From the NCBI GenBank assembly GCA_013112635.1, contig JABFGF010000002.1:124001-188000 (forward strand): DNA of 64,000 bases. Reading direction: 5' to 3'. The position numbers and the translations under genes are program-made. Positions within the stretch are counted from its first letter, which is position 1; each line of letters starts with the position of its first letter. Below are positions 35,521-44,937 of this stretch, in pieces. The notes beneath the pieces are model-generated. The model ran no database searches. It was not told where the DNA came from and saw only the letters and a list, made by a program, of their open reading frames with translations. Source of the stretch: Calditrichota bacterium. GTDB lineage: Bacteria > Calditrichota > Calditrichia > Calditrichales > J004.

Positions 35521-37170
35521 TCAAGGAATAAGCAGCATCTTTTTTGTTTGAGATTTTCCGGCCGAATCCAGACGATAATGATACATACCACCAGCAACTT
35601 TGTTACCAAAAATATTTTTGCCATCCCATTTAACTGAATATACCCCTGGTAAAAAAGAACTATTTATCAGTCTTCTCACAAGTTGGCCTGTTGAAGAGTA
35701 AATGGCCAGCGTAACCGCTCCCGGTGTGGCTATATTAAACTCTATGGTAGTTTCAGGATTGAAAGGGTTTGGATAGTTTTGTTTTAGTGAAATTTCTTCA
35801 GGACCAATAAATCCATCAGCGCTGATCAATGTTGGTTCACCTTCAAATTCATATGCACCAATATCATATCCTTTTCCCTGTGGTCTCAGGGTGCCGTCAC
35901 GGTCAGTCTGCACAAGGGCAACTTCAATACCCTGATCAATTAAAGATGAGCCTTCTGAAAGTTGATATTCATTGCCATCGCTGTTTTCAAAATCAGAAGG
36001 TAATGCTTCTTTGTTGCTGCTATGTTGTGCCTCAGCTGGTTTTGGGGCCAAAAAGGCATTATTAAGAATCTCCCATGTTTCTCTATTATTCTCGCTGTCA
36101 GCTTCTTTGAAAAACTCATCTATATTTGCACCAAAAGTTGAATTATATAGTTTTAAATTAGCCACATCATTCTCTACACGAAATGCTTTTTCGCACTCAT
36201 AAACAACTGTATTCATGATTGTGACATTGGCATTTCCACGTGTACCACGCAGGCGGAAAGCGATTTCGCAATCATAAACCGTAACCCCGTCCAACGTGGC
36301 TTCAATTTTTTCTTTAAGGTTAAATGCCGCCATATTACTGATATTTCCATCTTTCCAGCCATGTGCAATTGTATTTTTTATGGTAATCTGCATGCGGTCA
36401 ATAGCGTCCCAATCGTCCTTTACAAGTTTCGTATCAAGCGCATTTTCACCAGGGATGTCCCCTGTTTTCCAGCCGCTGTTAAAATCTTCTATTAATGGCC
36501 CTGTCCAAAAATGACAATTTTCAATCCATAAACTATCAGGTGTAGGTAGTGTATCACGATCTGGATCAGTCTGGACACAATCTCCGGAAACCTGGTAAAT
36601 TTCTGTATTCAAGATGGTCATGCCAATAGTATTTGTCAAAACAATACCATGTGCATCTGCTTGACTTGAAAAAGAACCGTTCAAAAAATGGCGTATTGTG
36701 CACCCTTCAATTAATATATTATCTGCTCGATTACCATCAATACCATCGCGGAGACCATTTTGAATTGTGAGGTTGCGTAAAATCAGATTTTCAGATCGTG
36801 ATAATTCAACACAGTCACTGTCATCTTTTTTATGATCGATAAGCAAATTTTCAACAATAATGTAATCGCCGCTTATATCCATGCCGTAAATCTCAGGTTT
36901 TTCACCGCTACCATATGCACCAAATATTATTGGCTGGCCATCTTCACCATCTGAAGAAATATTTAAAACATCATCCCAACTCTGGCCTCTTTTTAAAAGA
37001 ACCTGATCACCGGGATCTAAACTTTTATTTTTTATCAAGCTGACATTTTTCCAGGCAGCTCCCTCGCTTGTTCCATTGTTATCGTCATTGCCAGCTTCTT
37101 TATCTAAATAATATGTTTCTGCCGTCAGAACAGTGAAGCTGAATAATAAAGTTATCATGATATATTTCAT
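35521..37170 (-). CDS. Secreted parallel beta-helix protein with T9SS-type C-terminal domain
   Basis: 549 residues with a signal peptide (YIMITLLFSFTVLTAET). The N-terminal YYLDKEAGNDDNNGTSEGAA is typical of secreted beta-helix or pectate-lyase-like proteins. Right-handed helix coils follow (VENLLIDHKK; LILRNLTIQNGLRDGIDGN; ILIEGCTIRHF; MTILNTEIYQVSGDCVQTDP). The end carries KQNYPNPFNPETTIEFN and GGMYHYRLDSAGKSQTKKML, the FlgD-like/type-A sorting domain of FCB bacteria. Probably an exported polysaccharide-binding or -degrading protein; the catalytic residues are not assignable. Confidence 0.87.
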   Translation of the reverse strand: MKYIMITLLFSFTVLTAETYYLDKEAGNDDNNGTSEGAAWKNVSLIKNKSLDPGDQVLLKRGQSWDDVLNISSDGEDGQPIIFGAYGSGEKPEIYGMDISGDYIIVENLLIDHKKDDSDCVELSRSENLILRNLTIQNGLRDGIDGNRADNILIEGCTIRHFLNGSFSSQADAHGIVLTNTIGMTILNTEIYQVSGDCVQTDPDRDTLPTPDSLWIENCHFWTGPLIEDFNSGWKTGDIPGENALDTKLVKDDWDAIDRMQITIKNTIAHGWKDGNISNMAAFNLKEKIEATLDGVTVYDCEIAFRLRGTRGNANVTIMNTVVYECEKAFRVENDVANLKLYNSTFGANIDEFFKEADSENNRETWEILNNAFLAPKPAEAQHSSNKEALPSDFENSDGNEYQLSEGSSLIDQGIEVALVQTDRDGTLRPQGKGYDIGAYEFEGEPTLISADGFIGPEEISLKQNYPNPFNPETTIEFNIATPGAVTLAIYSSTGQLVRRLINSSFLPGVYSVKWDGKNIFGNKVAGGMYHYRLDSAGKSQTKKMLLIP

Positions 37171-37429
37171 AGCTAAACCTTTTCTAAAATCCTTTTTCAG
37201 AGATTATATGCAAGCTTTGTACCAATCCTGTGAAACCACTGGTATCGGCGTTTTATAAAAAAAACCTTAATCGCAAAAAGACTTTGCGTTTAATAACTGT
37301 GAAGAAATTTATCACTCATTTGTGCTTTGATTACATGAAACTGGCATGCGGAGTGGATTTTGTTTTAAAACTTTGTGAAATGTGAAAATTAACTAGTAAA
37401 TTACAATTCTAAAAAGTAAGTAGCCCACT

Positions 37430-38554
37430 ATGAATATTCTAATTTCGCCGGATAAATTTAAGGGATCATTAACAGCTTCCCAGGTTTGTGATGCTGTTGA
37501 AAAAGGTATCTTAGAAAAGATGCCATCAGCTCTGATCACAAAGATTCCCCTGGCCGATGGTGGAGAAGGTTCACTGGATGCTTTGGAAAAAACGCTTCAC
37601 TTTGAAAAGATAGATTTAAAAGTCAATAACCCCCTATTTAAACCAATAGATTCCTTTTATGGTTTGTCAAAGGATGCGGCCTATATTGAAATGGCTTCGG
37701 CCTCCGGACTACAATTAATAAACGAATCTGAGCGGAACCCGCTTTTTACATCCTCTGTTGGAACCGGTGAAATGATTTCGGACGCTATTAAAAGAGGTGC
37801 AAAAAAAATCTATCTCTTTGTAGGTGGTAGTGCAACCAATGATGCCGGTATTGGAATCGCCTCGGCTTTGGGATACATTTTTCTGGATGAGAATAAACAG
37901 AAGCTTGCACCCACTGGATCCAATCTAAAAAAAATAAAATCAATTAATCAAAGGAGTGCTGTTTCTTTTGAAGGCATTGAGGTAAATGTGCTTACAGATG
38001 TTAAAAATCCACTGCATGGAAAAAATGGTGCTGCTCATGTTTTTGCAGCCCAAAAAGGAGCTTCTACAAGCCAAATAAAAGAACTTGATTCTGGTTTAAA
38101 AAATATTGCTAAAGTTATCCAATCCACTTTTGGGGTTAATGTTTCTGGTTTGCCCGGAAGTGGAGCAGCCGGCGGAGTTGGTGCCGGAGCCGTAACATTT
38201 TGCAATGCAAAAATTCAAAGTGGTATAGAGAGTATTTTAGACTTATTACATTTTGACAAGATGCTTCAAGCGGCCGATTGGGTTATCACAGGTGAAGGCC
38301 TGCTTGATAAACAAACGCTGGAAGGCAAGGTCGTTAAAGGAGTTGCTGATCGCTGTGAAAAAGCTGGGAAACAAGTTGCGATTGTCTGTGGTGATTCAAA
38401 ATTATCCGAAGCAGATTTAGTTAAACTTCACACTAAATACATCAAATCCATTAGAACAAAAAATATTTCAAAAACAATAGCAATGAAAAATGCAGCTGCA
38501 TTTCTAACAGATCGATCACAAGAATTGATTGAGTTAATTAAATTGGGAAAATAA
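37430..38554 (+). CDS. glxK: Glycerate kinase
   Basis: 374 residues, the size of the GarK/GlxK family. Diagnostic blocks are ISPDKFKGSLTASQVCDAVE, IPLADGGEGSLDAL, IYLFVGGSATNDAGIGIASA and LPGSGAAGGVGAGAVTF. It phosphorylates glycerate to 2- or 3-phosphoglycerate; members of this family mostly make 2-phosphoglycerate. No glyoxylate pathway genes flank it. A hairpin (CGCAAA-AAGAC-TTTGCG, 37273-37289) lies in the 258-bp upstream gap, which otherwise shows nothing. Confidence 0.95.
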   Translation: MNILISPDKFKGSLTASQVCDAVEKGILEKMPSALITKIPLADGGEGSLDALEKTLHFEKIDLKVNNPLFKPIDSFYGLSKDAAYIEMASASGLQLINESERNPLFTSSVGTGEMISDAIKRGAKKIYLFVGGSATNDAGIGIASALGYIFLDENKQKLAPTGSNLKKIKSINQRSAVSFEGIEVNVLTDVKNPLHGKNGAAHVFAAQKGASTSQIKELDSGLKNIAKVIQSTFGVNVSGLPGSGAAGGVGAGAVTFCNAKIQSGIESILDLLHFDKMLQAADWVITGEGLLDKQTLEGKVVKGVADRCEKAGKQVAIVCGDSKLSEADLVKLHTKYIKSIRTKNISKTIAMKNAAAFLTDRSQELIELIKLGK

Positions 38555-38749
38555 AATGCTTATTAAAAAATCTACACAAACTGATAACAAACCCGGCAAT
38601 TAAACAGAACTTTTTAAGCAAACCAGACGAATGATTTTACTGCGCTAAGTCAAAGTTCGCTACATTTCACATTTAATACCCAATTACTTTTTCGCTCAAT
38701 AACAAAATATTTAATCAAGGATTTTTGATTATTTAACGATAATGATATT

Positions 38750-40162
38750 ATGAGAAATTCAAATGGGATTACAAAACCTGTTATAGTTTCGGTTCGGCAT
38801 TATTTCCCAATTGTTGGTGTCTTGTTAGTTGGCGTTATCCTTTCTGTCGTTGTTTATTGGTTTGTACTCACCTGGGAAAACAAAAATCTTAATAACGATT
38901 TCGAATCCTGGGCTAAGGCATATGCAAATGATGTAGAGAATACCCTAAATAAATATGTTGGTGCATTATATTTTTTAGGTGATTTTTTTGATAATTCCAC
39001 ATTTGTAACACGACAGGAGTTTAAAGGGGTAGTAGAAAGTTTTATACTACGCTACCCAGGGATTCAGGCTTTAGGATGGGACCCGCTGGTAAAAGACTCT
39101 GAACGGGCTCTTTATGAATCGGAAGCAAAAAAAGCAGGCTATAAAGATTTTCAATTTACTGAACGTGATGAGAATAATAAACTTGTAAAATCAGCCAAGC
39201 GCGAAGAGTATATTATTGTATATTATATTGAACCTCTGGACGGAAATGAACCCGCCTTTGGATTTAACCTCGCATCTAATAAAACAAGGTTAAATGCTAT
39301 TAATCAAAGTTTTAAAAGCGGTAAGTTAACAGCAACAAGCAGGATCACACTTGTTCAAGAAACCGGTAACCAATTTGGAATTCTGCTTCTCCTTCCTATT
39401 TATGAAAAAAATGTTCCTTTAAATACCCCGGAAGAACGTTGGAAATATCGCAAAGGTTTTGTAGTAGAAGTTTTACGTATTGGAAAAGCAATCGAAACTG
39501 CTCTTAGCGGTTTTTCGGATGAAGGAATAAATATAACCTTACATGATATGTCAGCAGATGAAGAGAACAGTTTTCTATATCACCGCCCTTCAAAAATGTC
39601 CACAACTGTAGTTCACCAATTTTCTGGTGATGAATCTAAAGAAACACTTTTCTGGAGTAAAACTATTAACATTGGCGAAAGAGTATGGAAAATTACTATA
39701 AGTCCATCTGATTTTTTCTTTCAATCTCGCAAAACATGGCAAGCGTCAATAACACTAATGGCTTCATTAATTCTTACGATTTTTGTTTCCTTCTACATGC
39801 TACGCAAAACTAAGCATACTATTGAAATTGAGCAGCGTGTAAAAAAGCAAACTGAAACAAACCAGCAACTCAAAACAGAAATTCAAGAGCGAAACTTGGC
39901 CGAATTGGAACGTGATAAAACCATTTTAAGTTTAGAAAAAGCGTTGGAAGAAGTGAAAGCATTAAGGGGAATTGTACCAATTTGCTCATTTTGTAAAAAA
40001 GTCCGGGACGATAAAGGATTTTGGGAACAAGTGGACGTTTATATCAGCAAACATTCTCAAGCTGATATATCTCATGGTGTTTGCCCGGAATGTGCCAAAG
40101 AAAACTATCCTGAATATTACGAAGAAGGAGATTTAAACAAAGATAAGCCTACTAAGAAATAG
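38750..40162 (+). CDS. CHASE-domain membrane sensor with C-terminal CxxC...CxxC module
   Basis: 470 residues. TM1 (~18-40) and TM2 (~331-350) flank a CHASE domain (ESFILRYPGIQALGWDPLV; REEYIIVYYIEPLDGN; RKGFVVEVLR). After TM2 comes a coiled coil (~355-405) and then LRGIVPICSFCKKVRDDKGF, WEQVDVYIS and HGVCPECAKENYPEYY. The last block has Cys412, Cys415, Cys445 and Cys448 and matches a module I know at the ends of many PAS/GGDEF/response-regulator proteins, of undefined function. No kinase, cyclase or methyl-accepting domain is present. Probably senses a small molecule and signals through the cysteine module. Confidence 0.88.
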   Translation: MRNSNGITKPVIVSVRHYFPIVGVLLVGVILSVVVYWFVLTWENKNLNNDFESWAKAYANDVENTLNKYVGALYFLGDFFDNSTFVTRQEFKGVVESFILRYPGIQALGWDPLVKDSERALYESEAKKAGYKDFQFTERDENNKLVKSAKREEYIIVYYIEPLDGNEPAFGFNLASNKTRLNAINQSFKSGKLTATSRITLVQETGNQFGILLLLPIYEKNVPLNTPEERWKYRKGFVVEVLRIGKAIETALSGFSDEGINITLHDMSADEENSFLYHRPSKMSTTVVHQFSGDESKETLFWSKTINIGERVWKITISPSDFFFQSRKTWQASITLMASLILTIFVSFYMLRKTKHTIEIEQRVKKQTETNQQLKTEIQERNLAELERDKTILSLEKALEEVKALRGIVPICSFCKKVRDDKGFWEQVDVYISKHSQADISHGVCPECAKENYPEYYEEGDLNKDKPTKK

Positions 40163-40476
40163 CTGGTTAATTGAATATATACCTTTATTGTGGCTCTACT
40201 CAAAAGAGTACCAAAATAGGTATAAAACCTTTCTCTGATACAAATATTCTATTTTAATACCCATCCTCTTTTATACAATAACATTATATATGCGGCCAAA
40301 TAAAACATTGCGTCAAGTAACAAACCTGTGTTAAATCAATAAGAAATCACAACTAAAGACGTTCGACCCCGCTTAGTTTAAATTCTTCCCCATACAAAGC
40401 CAATTTGGGTTTTGTTTTGAGGAGCTTCCTTTCTAAATTTTGAATTAAATTATTGAATCTTAATCCGGAGAAAAAG
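40163..40476. other. Intergenic region before the DUF3365 gene
   Basis: About 314 AT-rich bases. A short weak hairpin TACTC-AAAA-GAGTA (40197-40210) follows the CHASE gene. The rest presumably holds the promoter of the next gene. No small gene, RNA or repeat is recognisable. Confidence 0.35.
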
Positions 40477-41046
40477 ATGCGTTGGAAATTAGTAATTACA
40501 TTTCTGTTTGTATTAAACACTTTTATTTTGTGGCAATGTCAATCCAAAAATGGCCAAAAAGAAAAATTAAATGCAGAAGCCCTAAGTATTACAAAAAAAT
40601 TTGGAGGCACGTTAAAACCACAACTAAAAAAGGCTTTGGAAGCCGGAGGACCGATAAATGCAATTGATGTATGCTCCTTCGAAGCCCCGAAAATAGCCAT
40701 GGAACTAAGCAAAGAAACGGGATGGGAAATTAAACGGGTGAGTTTAAAAACCCGCAATGCAAAATTGGCTAAGCCTGATGAATGGGAAAAAACTATCCTT
40801 GAGCAATTTAAAGAACGACAGGCAAAAGGAGAATCCCCGGAGAAAATGGCTTTTAGTGAAATTGTTGATGGTCAATTCAGGTTTATGAAAGCCCAGGGCG
40901 TTGAAGCCGTTTGCTTAACTTGTCATGGAGAAACAATTGCCCCGGAAGTTAAAGATACATTAAAAAAATACTATCCGGATGACAAGGCAACCGATTATTC
41001 TTTAGGCCAGATCCGAGGAGCTTTTAGCTTGTCGAAAAAACTATAA
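40477..41046 (+). CDS. DUF3365-type haem-binding lipoprotein
   Basis: 189 residues. Start chosen at the ATG with CCGGAG six bases upstream rather than the ATG at 40453. The signal sequence ends WQCQSK, a plausible lipobox at Cys21. The soluble part resembles the DUF3365 / Tll0287-like sensor domain: INAIDVCSFEAPKIA, VKRVSL-type block with TRNAKLAKPDEWE, and the c-type haem motif CLTCH (Cys146, Cys149, His150). Likely a periplasmic haem protein sensing redox or gas. Its proximity to the CHASE sensor may be meaningful. Confidence 0.83.
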   Translation: MRWKLVITFLFVLNTFILWQCQSKNGQKEKLNAEALSITKKFGGTLKPQLKKALEAGGPINAIDVCSFEAPKIAMELSKETGWEIKRVSLKTRNAKLAKPDEWEKTILEQFKERQAKGESPEKMAFSEIVDGQFRFMKAQGVEAVCLTCHGETIAPEVKDTLKKYYPDDKATDYSLGQIRGAFSLSKKL

Positions 41047-41049
41047 TAT

Positions 41050-43125
41050 CTATTCTTTATTCAATCGCTCAATCTTATCCTGCGGACCAAAGACCAGCAA
41101 GACATCATTCATCTCAATCTTGGTTTTACCGCCGGGTTGAATATAATTTGTTTTTTTGCCTTTATCCCTACGTATCAACAAAAGTTCTAAATCGTATTTA
41201 TTACGCAGCGTTATTCCCTGCAATGTTTTACCAATAAAAGTTGTCGGGGCCTCAATCTCAGATAAATGGTAACTCTCCACGATATGCACACTTTTCATTT
41301 TTTTAAGATTCTTATAACTCTGGCCAAGTTCACCGGACATATCCCGCAAAAATATTTGGTGATTATAAGCTTCTATTACATCCCGCTGCCAAACTGTACC
41401 TATAATTTCTTCTTTGCCATCGCGCTTGGCAATAACGGGTAATTCATCCATCCCGGTTCGGCCAAATTCTTTCATTACAAAATCAAGATTATCTTTCTCA
41501 CTGATAATGTGCACATTGGGGTTGGCAACATCAGATGCAATAAGCAGGTCCTTAAGATTATCAAAATCGAGCAATGTACGCCTAATTTCCTGCATAGATA
41601 TTGAGCCGCATAAATGACCTTTTGCGTCTTTTACATAAATAAAATTATGGTTTGAAGCGGAGACTTTTTCAAGAATTTTTTTAAAACTATCATTTTGACC
41701 GATGATATCAATTCCCTGTTTCGCAATATCCTGTACTTTTAGAGATCGCAAAACATTTGATTCTCGCCCACCAAAAATATTTATGCCTCGCCTAACCAGT
41801 TTTAGAGTATAAATAGATTCTTTATGCATTCTCTGGGCAACAATGGTGGCAATAATCGTGGTGATCATTAAAGGTAAAATAATTTTGTAATCATTCGTGA
41901 GTTCAAAAATAATTAAAATCGCAGCGATTGGCCCGTGGGTTGCAGCACCGACAACACCGCCCATTGCAACAAGCGCATATGCCCCTGCATCGGCTGTCCA
42001 GGTTGGAAAAAGCTGATGAACAACTTCACCAAATCCTGCACCAAGCATGGCGCCCAAAAACAGTGAAGGTGCGAAAATACCACCGGAACCTCCGGAACCT
42101 AAACTGATTGATGTGGCAATAATTTTTACCAGGACCAGAACCAGTGCGATTTGCCAAACCATCGAACTACCAAGTGCTGAGTCCATGGCATCATATCCGA
42201 CACCAAAAATTTCTGGGAAAAGAATCCCGATACCTCCTATCGCTGCTCCACCAATTGCGCCTTTTACATAATCCGGCCACTTGATATTGTCAAAAAAGTC
42301 TTCTGAGAAATAGAGTATTTTTATAAATGAAACAGCGACTGCACCCGCCAGGAAACCAAGAATCACATAATTCACAAGTTCCAGGGGAGATTCCAAAGAA
42401 TAAGAGGGAACAGCAAATGCGGGGTAATCACCCAAATGATGCCGGGAAACGACCGTAGCGGTTACAGAAGAAATCACGATTGGGCTAAATTGGGCTACTG
42501 CAAAATCACCCAAAATAATTTCCAGAGCAAATAATGCTCCTGCGATTGGTGCATTGAAAGCTGCAGCAATTCCGGAGGCAGCACCACAAGCAACAAAGGT
42601 TCTCATTCGCTTTGGATTGGCTTTTATAAACTGACCAATAGTGGAGCCAACCGCTGAACCAATCTGAATAACAGGCCCTTCGCGACCTACCGAACCTCCG
42701 GAAGCTATATAAAAAGCTGAAGCGAAAAGTTTGGCAATTACAACGCGTGGGCGGATAATACCATTTCGTAGGGCAATTGCTTCCATTACCTCCGGAACGC
42801 CGTGCCCTTTTGCTTCTTTTGCAACAAAACGAATAACCAGCCCGGTAACAATTCCACCAAGAAGTGGAATGGCAACTTTCCAATACCAGGGCGTTGCGAG
42901 CAGCGTTTCCAGATTAAACTTTCCACCCCACAGTATTTCTTGAAAACTATGAATTGCCCATTGAATTAGCACTGCGCCATAACCACCAATTAGGCCAATA
43001 ACAACGGCAATAAGCAGAACAAATGTGTGCTCAGAAAGTTTTGCCCTTTCAAGCATTGATAAAACTATGCGGGAGGATCGTGCGGATATTTTTTTGTAAA
43101 AGGAGATTTTTTCTTGTTCAGGCAT
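41050..43125 (-). CDS. ClC chloride channel/antiporter with CBS and TrkA-C domains
   Basis: 691 residues. The ClC membrane domain (~35-440) has the anion-site motifs KGHGVPEV (107-113), GGSVGREGP with gating-type Glu149, and GGSGGIFAPSLFLGA. Two CBS motifs follow (DIAKQGIDIIGQNDSFKKIL; VANPNVHIISEKDNLDFVMK), then a ~100-residue TrkA-C/RCK-C-like end (TFIGKTLQGITLRNKYDLEL, MNDVLLVFGPQDKI). Gene 72 bases after the other ClC gene, same strand. No Shine-Dalgarno; a hairpin (43127-43152) abuts the start. Likely chloride/proton exchange, regulated by nucleotides through CBS. Confidence 0.93.
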   Translation of the reverse strand: MPEQEKISFYKKISARSSRIVLSMLERAKLSEHTFVLLIAVVIGLIGGYGAVLIQWAIHSFQEILWGGKFNLETLLATPWYWKVAIPLLGGIVTGLVIRFVAKEAKGHGVPEVMEAIALRNGIIRPRVVIAKLFASAFYIASGGSVGREGPVIQIGSAVGSTIGQFIKANPKRMRTFVACGAASGIAAAFNAPIAGALFALEIILGDFAVAQFSPIVISSVTATVVSRHHLGDYPAFAVPSYSLESPLELVNYVILGFLAGAVAVSFIKILYFSEDFFDNIKWPDYVKGAIGGAAIGGIGILFPEIFGVGYDAMDSALGSSMVWQIALVLVLVKIIATSISLGSGGSGGIFAPSLFLGAMLGAGFGEVVHQLFPTWTADAGAYALVAMGGVVGAATHGPIAAILIIFELTNDYKIILPLMITTIIATIVAQRMHKESIYTLKLVRRGINIFGGRESNVLRSLKVQDIAKQGIDIIGQNDSFKKILEKVSASNHNFIYVKDAKGHLCGSISMQEIRRTLLDFDNLKDLLIASDVANPNVHIISEKDNLDFVMKEFGRTGMDELPVIAKRDGKEEIIGTVWQRDVIEAYNHQIFLRDMSGELGQSYKNLKKMKSVHIVESYHLSEIEAPTTFIGKTLQGITLRNKYDLELLLIRRDKGKKTNYIQPGGKTKIEMNDVLLVFGPQDKIERLNKE

Positions 43126-43197
43126 TTAGCATTTTTTCATATAAAAGAATGCTGCGAAAGTAAGTATAAGGTGAGACATTATCAATATCAGCAGGAA

Positions 43198-44937
43198 TTA
43201 TATTTCAGTTTGAACTTTCAATTCTTTCCGATAAAGATCGAGCATAGTTGCTTTAGAGATAAGCCCTTTATATTTCTGATTTTCAACAACCGGTAAACTC
43301 CATGAATTGGTCTGTTCAAATTTCTTTTGAATATCCGTTAAACTGTCAGATGTAGAAATTGTTGTTAAATCTGTATGCATAACTTCTTCAACAAGTATTG
43401 AATTGATGAGCGTATTATCAAAAATAAAATCTTTTATATCATTAAAATATACCATTCCTAAAAGATTACCACTTTCACGATCTACAACCGGGAAATAGTT
43501 TCTGTTGGATTTTTTTATTTTAGGGATCAGATCGCTTAACAGAATATCCGGATAAACAATTGATAAATCTTTTTCCAATAATTCCCGTGGACTTATCTCT
43601 GCCAGGATTTTTCCATCTGTACGTGGCCGGTGCAGATGACCCTTTTTAACTAATTCATAATGATAAATAGAATGGGGCTCAAATTGCTTCACAATTGCCG
43701 ATGTCAGAAAAGAGACCAGCATAAGTGGCAAGATCGCATCATAACCATTGCTGATTTCAATAATTAGGAACATACCTGTTAATGGGGCATTTAGAGTTCC
43801 GCTTAAAACGCCGGCCATACCAACTAAGGCATACAAAGCCGCCTCGTTTATTGCCAGTTCCGGAAAAAGGCTGCGAATTGCCATGTAAAAAAAGAGACCT
43901 GTTGAGCTTCCAATTACAAGTGAGGGCGCAAATACGCCACCGGACCCACCGGCGCCAAGAGTTATTGAAGTAGCGACTATTTTAAGAACAATTATTAGCA
44001 GTACAAAAAGAAGACCGTTTGTAAAATGTCCGGTTATTATATCCTGAACAAACTTATATCCTTCACCTTTAACATAAGGAATATTTAAAGAAATCAGGCC
44101 GATAATAAGTCCTCCAACCAACGCCTTTATCAGGATATTTTTAAAATACTTATCCATAAATTTTGAACTGTTTCTAACTGTCCTGATAAATAGAATTGAA
44201 AAAAACGCACAAACAAGCGCCAAAAAAACTGATAAAAAAATATCGTTCACATTCACTTTAATAAGTTCATGAGAAAACTGAATTTGATTTCCATTTAATA
44301 AACGGCTTATTTCAGTTCCCGTAACTGAAGCAATTACTATTGGTAAAAGAAAAATTGGTGTCCATTCGCCAATAATAACTTCCATTGTAAAAATTATTCC
44401 GGCAATTGGTGCATTAAAAATAGAAGCAATTGCTGCTGCTGCGCCAGAACCTGCAACTGCAATCCTAATCTTTTCATTAGCCCTGAATAATCTCGCAACA
44501 TTTGAGCCTATCGCCGCACCACTGACAACAATCGGTGCTTCCGGACCGGCAGAACCACCAAACGAAATAGTAATTAAACTGCCCAATAATTTAGAATAGG
44601 CGGAGCGGAACTTTATAATACCGCCTTTTAAACTGATACTATGAATAACTTCCGGGAGTCCGTGTCCGCCAAAATCATTAATAACATATTTTAATAGAAT
44701 AACTGTTAGCAGAAGCCCAATAGCTGGGAGGAAAATTGTAATAAGCGGGTTTTCAATTTGACCAAAAAAATGATGAAAGAAACCTAGACCTTTGGTTAAA
44801 CCTACAGCTGCCAAACTGCTTGTTACCCCGACAATTATACCGATAAAACCGAGCTTAAACCTTTCATCAGAGTTTATAAGAAAATGTTTTAAGCGAAATC
44901 CCTTTTTGATCTTTTTTCCAAACTTAAACTTGTTCAT
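43198..44937 (-). CDS. ClC chloride channel/antiporter with CBS pair
   Basis: About 579 residues from the ATG at 44937. Motifs are GGHGLPEV, GGSAGPEAP (the usual R-E-G-P is P-E-A-P, but the gating glutamate Glu133 is kept) and GGSGGVFAPSLVIG. Two CBS domains close the protein (LEKDLSIVYPDILLSDLIPK; MHTDLTTISTSDSLTDIQKK). It lacks the TrkA-C end of its neighbour. The gene overlaps the preceding HTH-EIIA gene by about 14 bases, so expression is coupled. The altered selectivity loop may change ion preference; unproven. Confidence 0.92.
   Translation of the reverse strand: MNKFKFGKKIKKGFRLKHFLINSDERFKLGFIGIIVGVTSSLAAVGLTKGLGFFHHFFGQIENPLITIFLPAIGLLLTVILLKYVINDFGGHGLPEVIHSISLKGGIIKFRSAYSKLLGSLITISFGGSAGPEAPIVVSGAAIGSNVARLFRANEKIRIAVAGSGAAAAIASIFNAPIAGIIFTMEVIIGEWTPIFLLPIVIASVTGTEISRLLNGNQIQFSHELIKVNVNDIFLSVFLALVCAFFSILFIRTVRNSSKFMDKYFKNILIKALVGGLIIGLISLNIPYVKGEGYKFVQDIITGHFTNGLLFVLLIIVLKIVATSITLGAGGSGGVFAPSLVIGSSTGLFFYMAIRSLFPELAINEAALYALVGMAGVLSGTLNAPLTGMFLIIEISNGYDAILPLMLVSFLTSAIVKQFEPHSIYHYELVKKGHLHRPRTDGKILAEISPRELLEKDLSIVYPDILLSDLIPKIKKSNRNYFPVVDRESGNLLGMVYFNDIKDFIFDNTLINSILVEEVMHTDLTTISTSDSLTDIQKKFEQTNSWSLPVVENQKYKGLISKATMLDLYRKELKVQTEI

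Noticed and set aside
43127-43152. Hairpin AGCATT...AATGCT just before the 691-aa ClC gene as an RNA thermometer or riboswitch
   Set aside because: Only an imperfect 11-bp stem rich in A/T pairs; no conserved aptamer features and no Shine-Dalgarno to mask. Kept only as a remark.
44524-44550. Loss of the gating glutamate in the second ClC protein
   Set aside because: Aligning GGSAGPEAP with GGSVGREGP shows that the glutamate is kept; only neighbouring residues differ.
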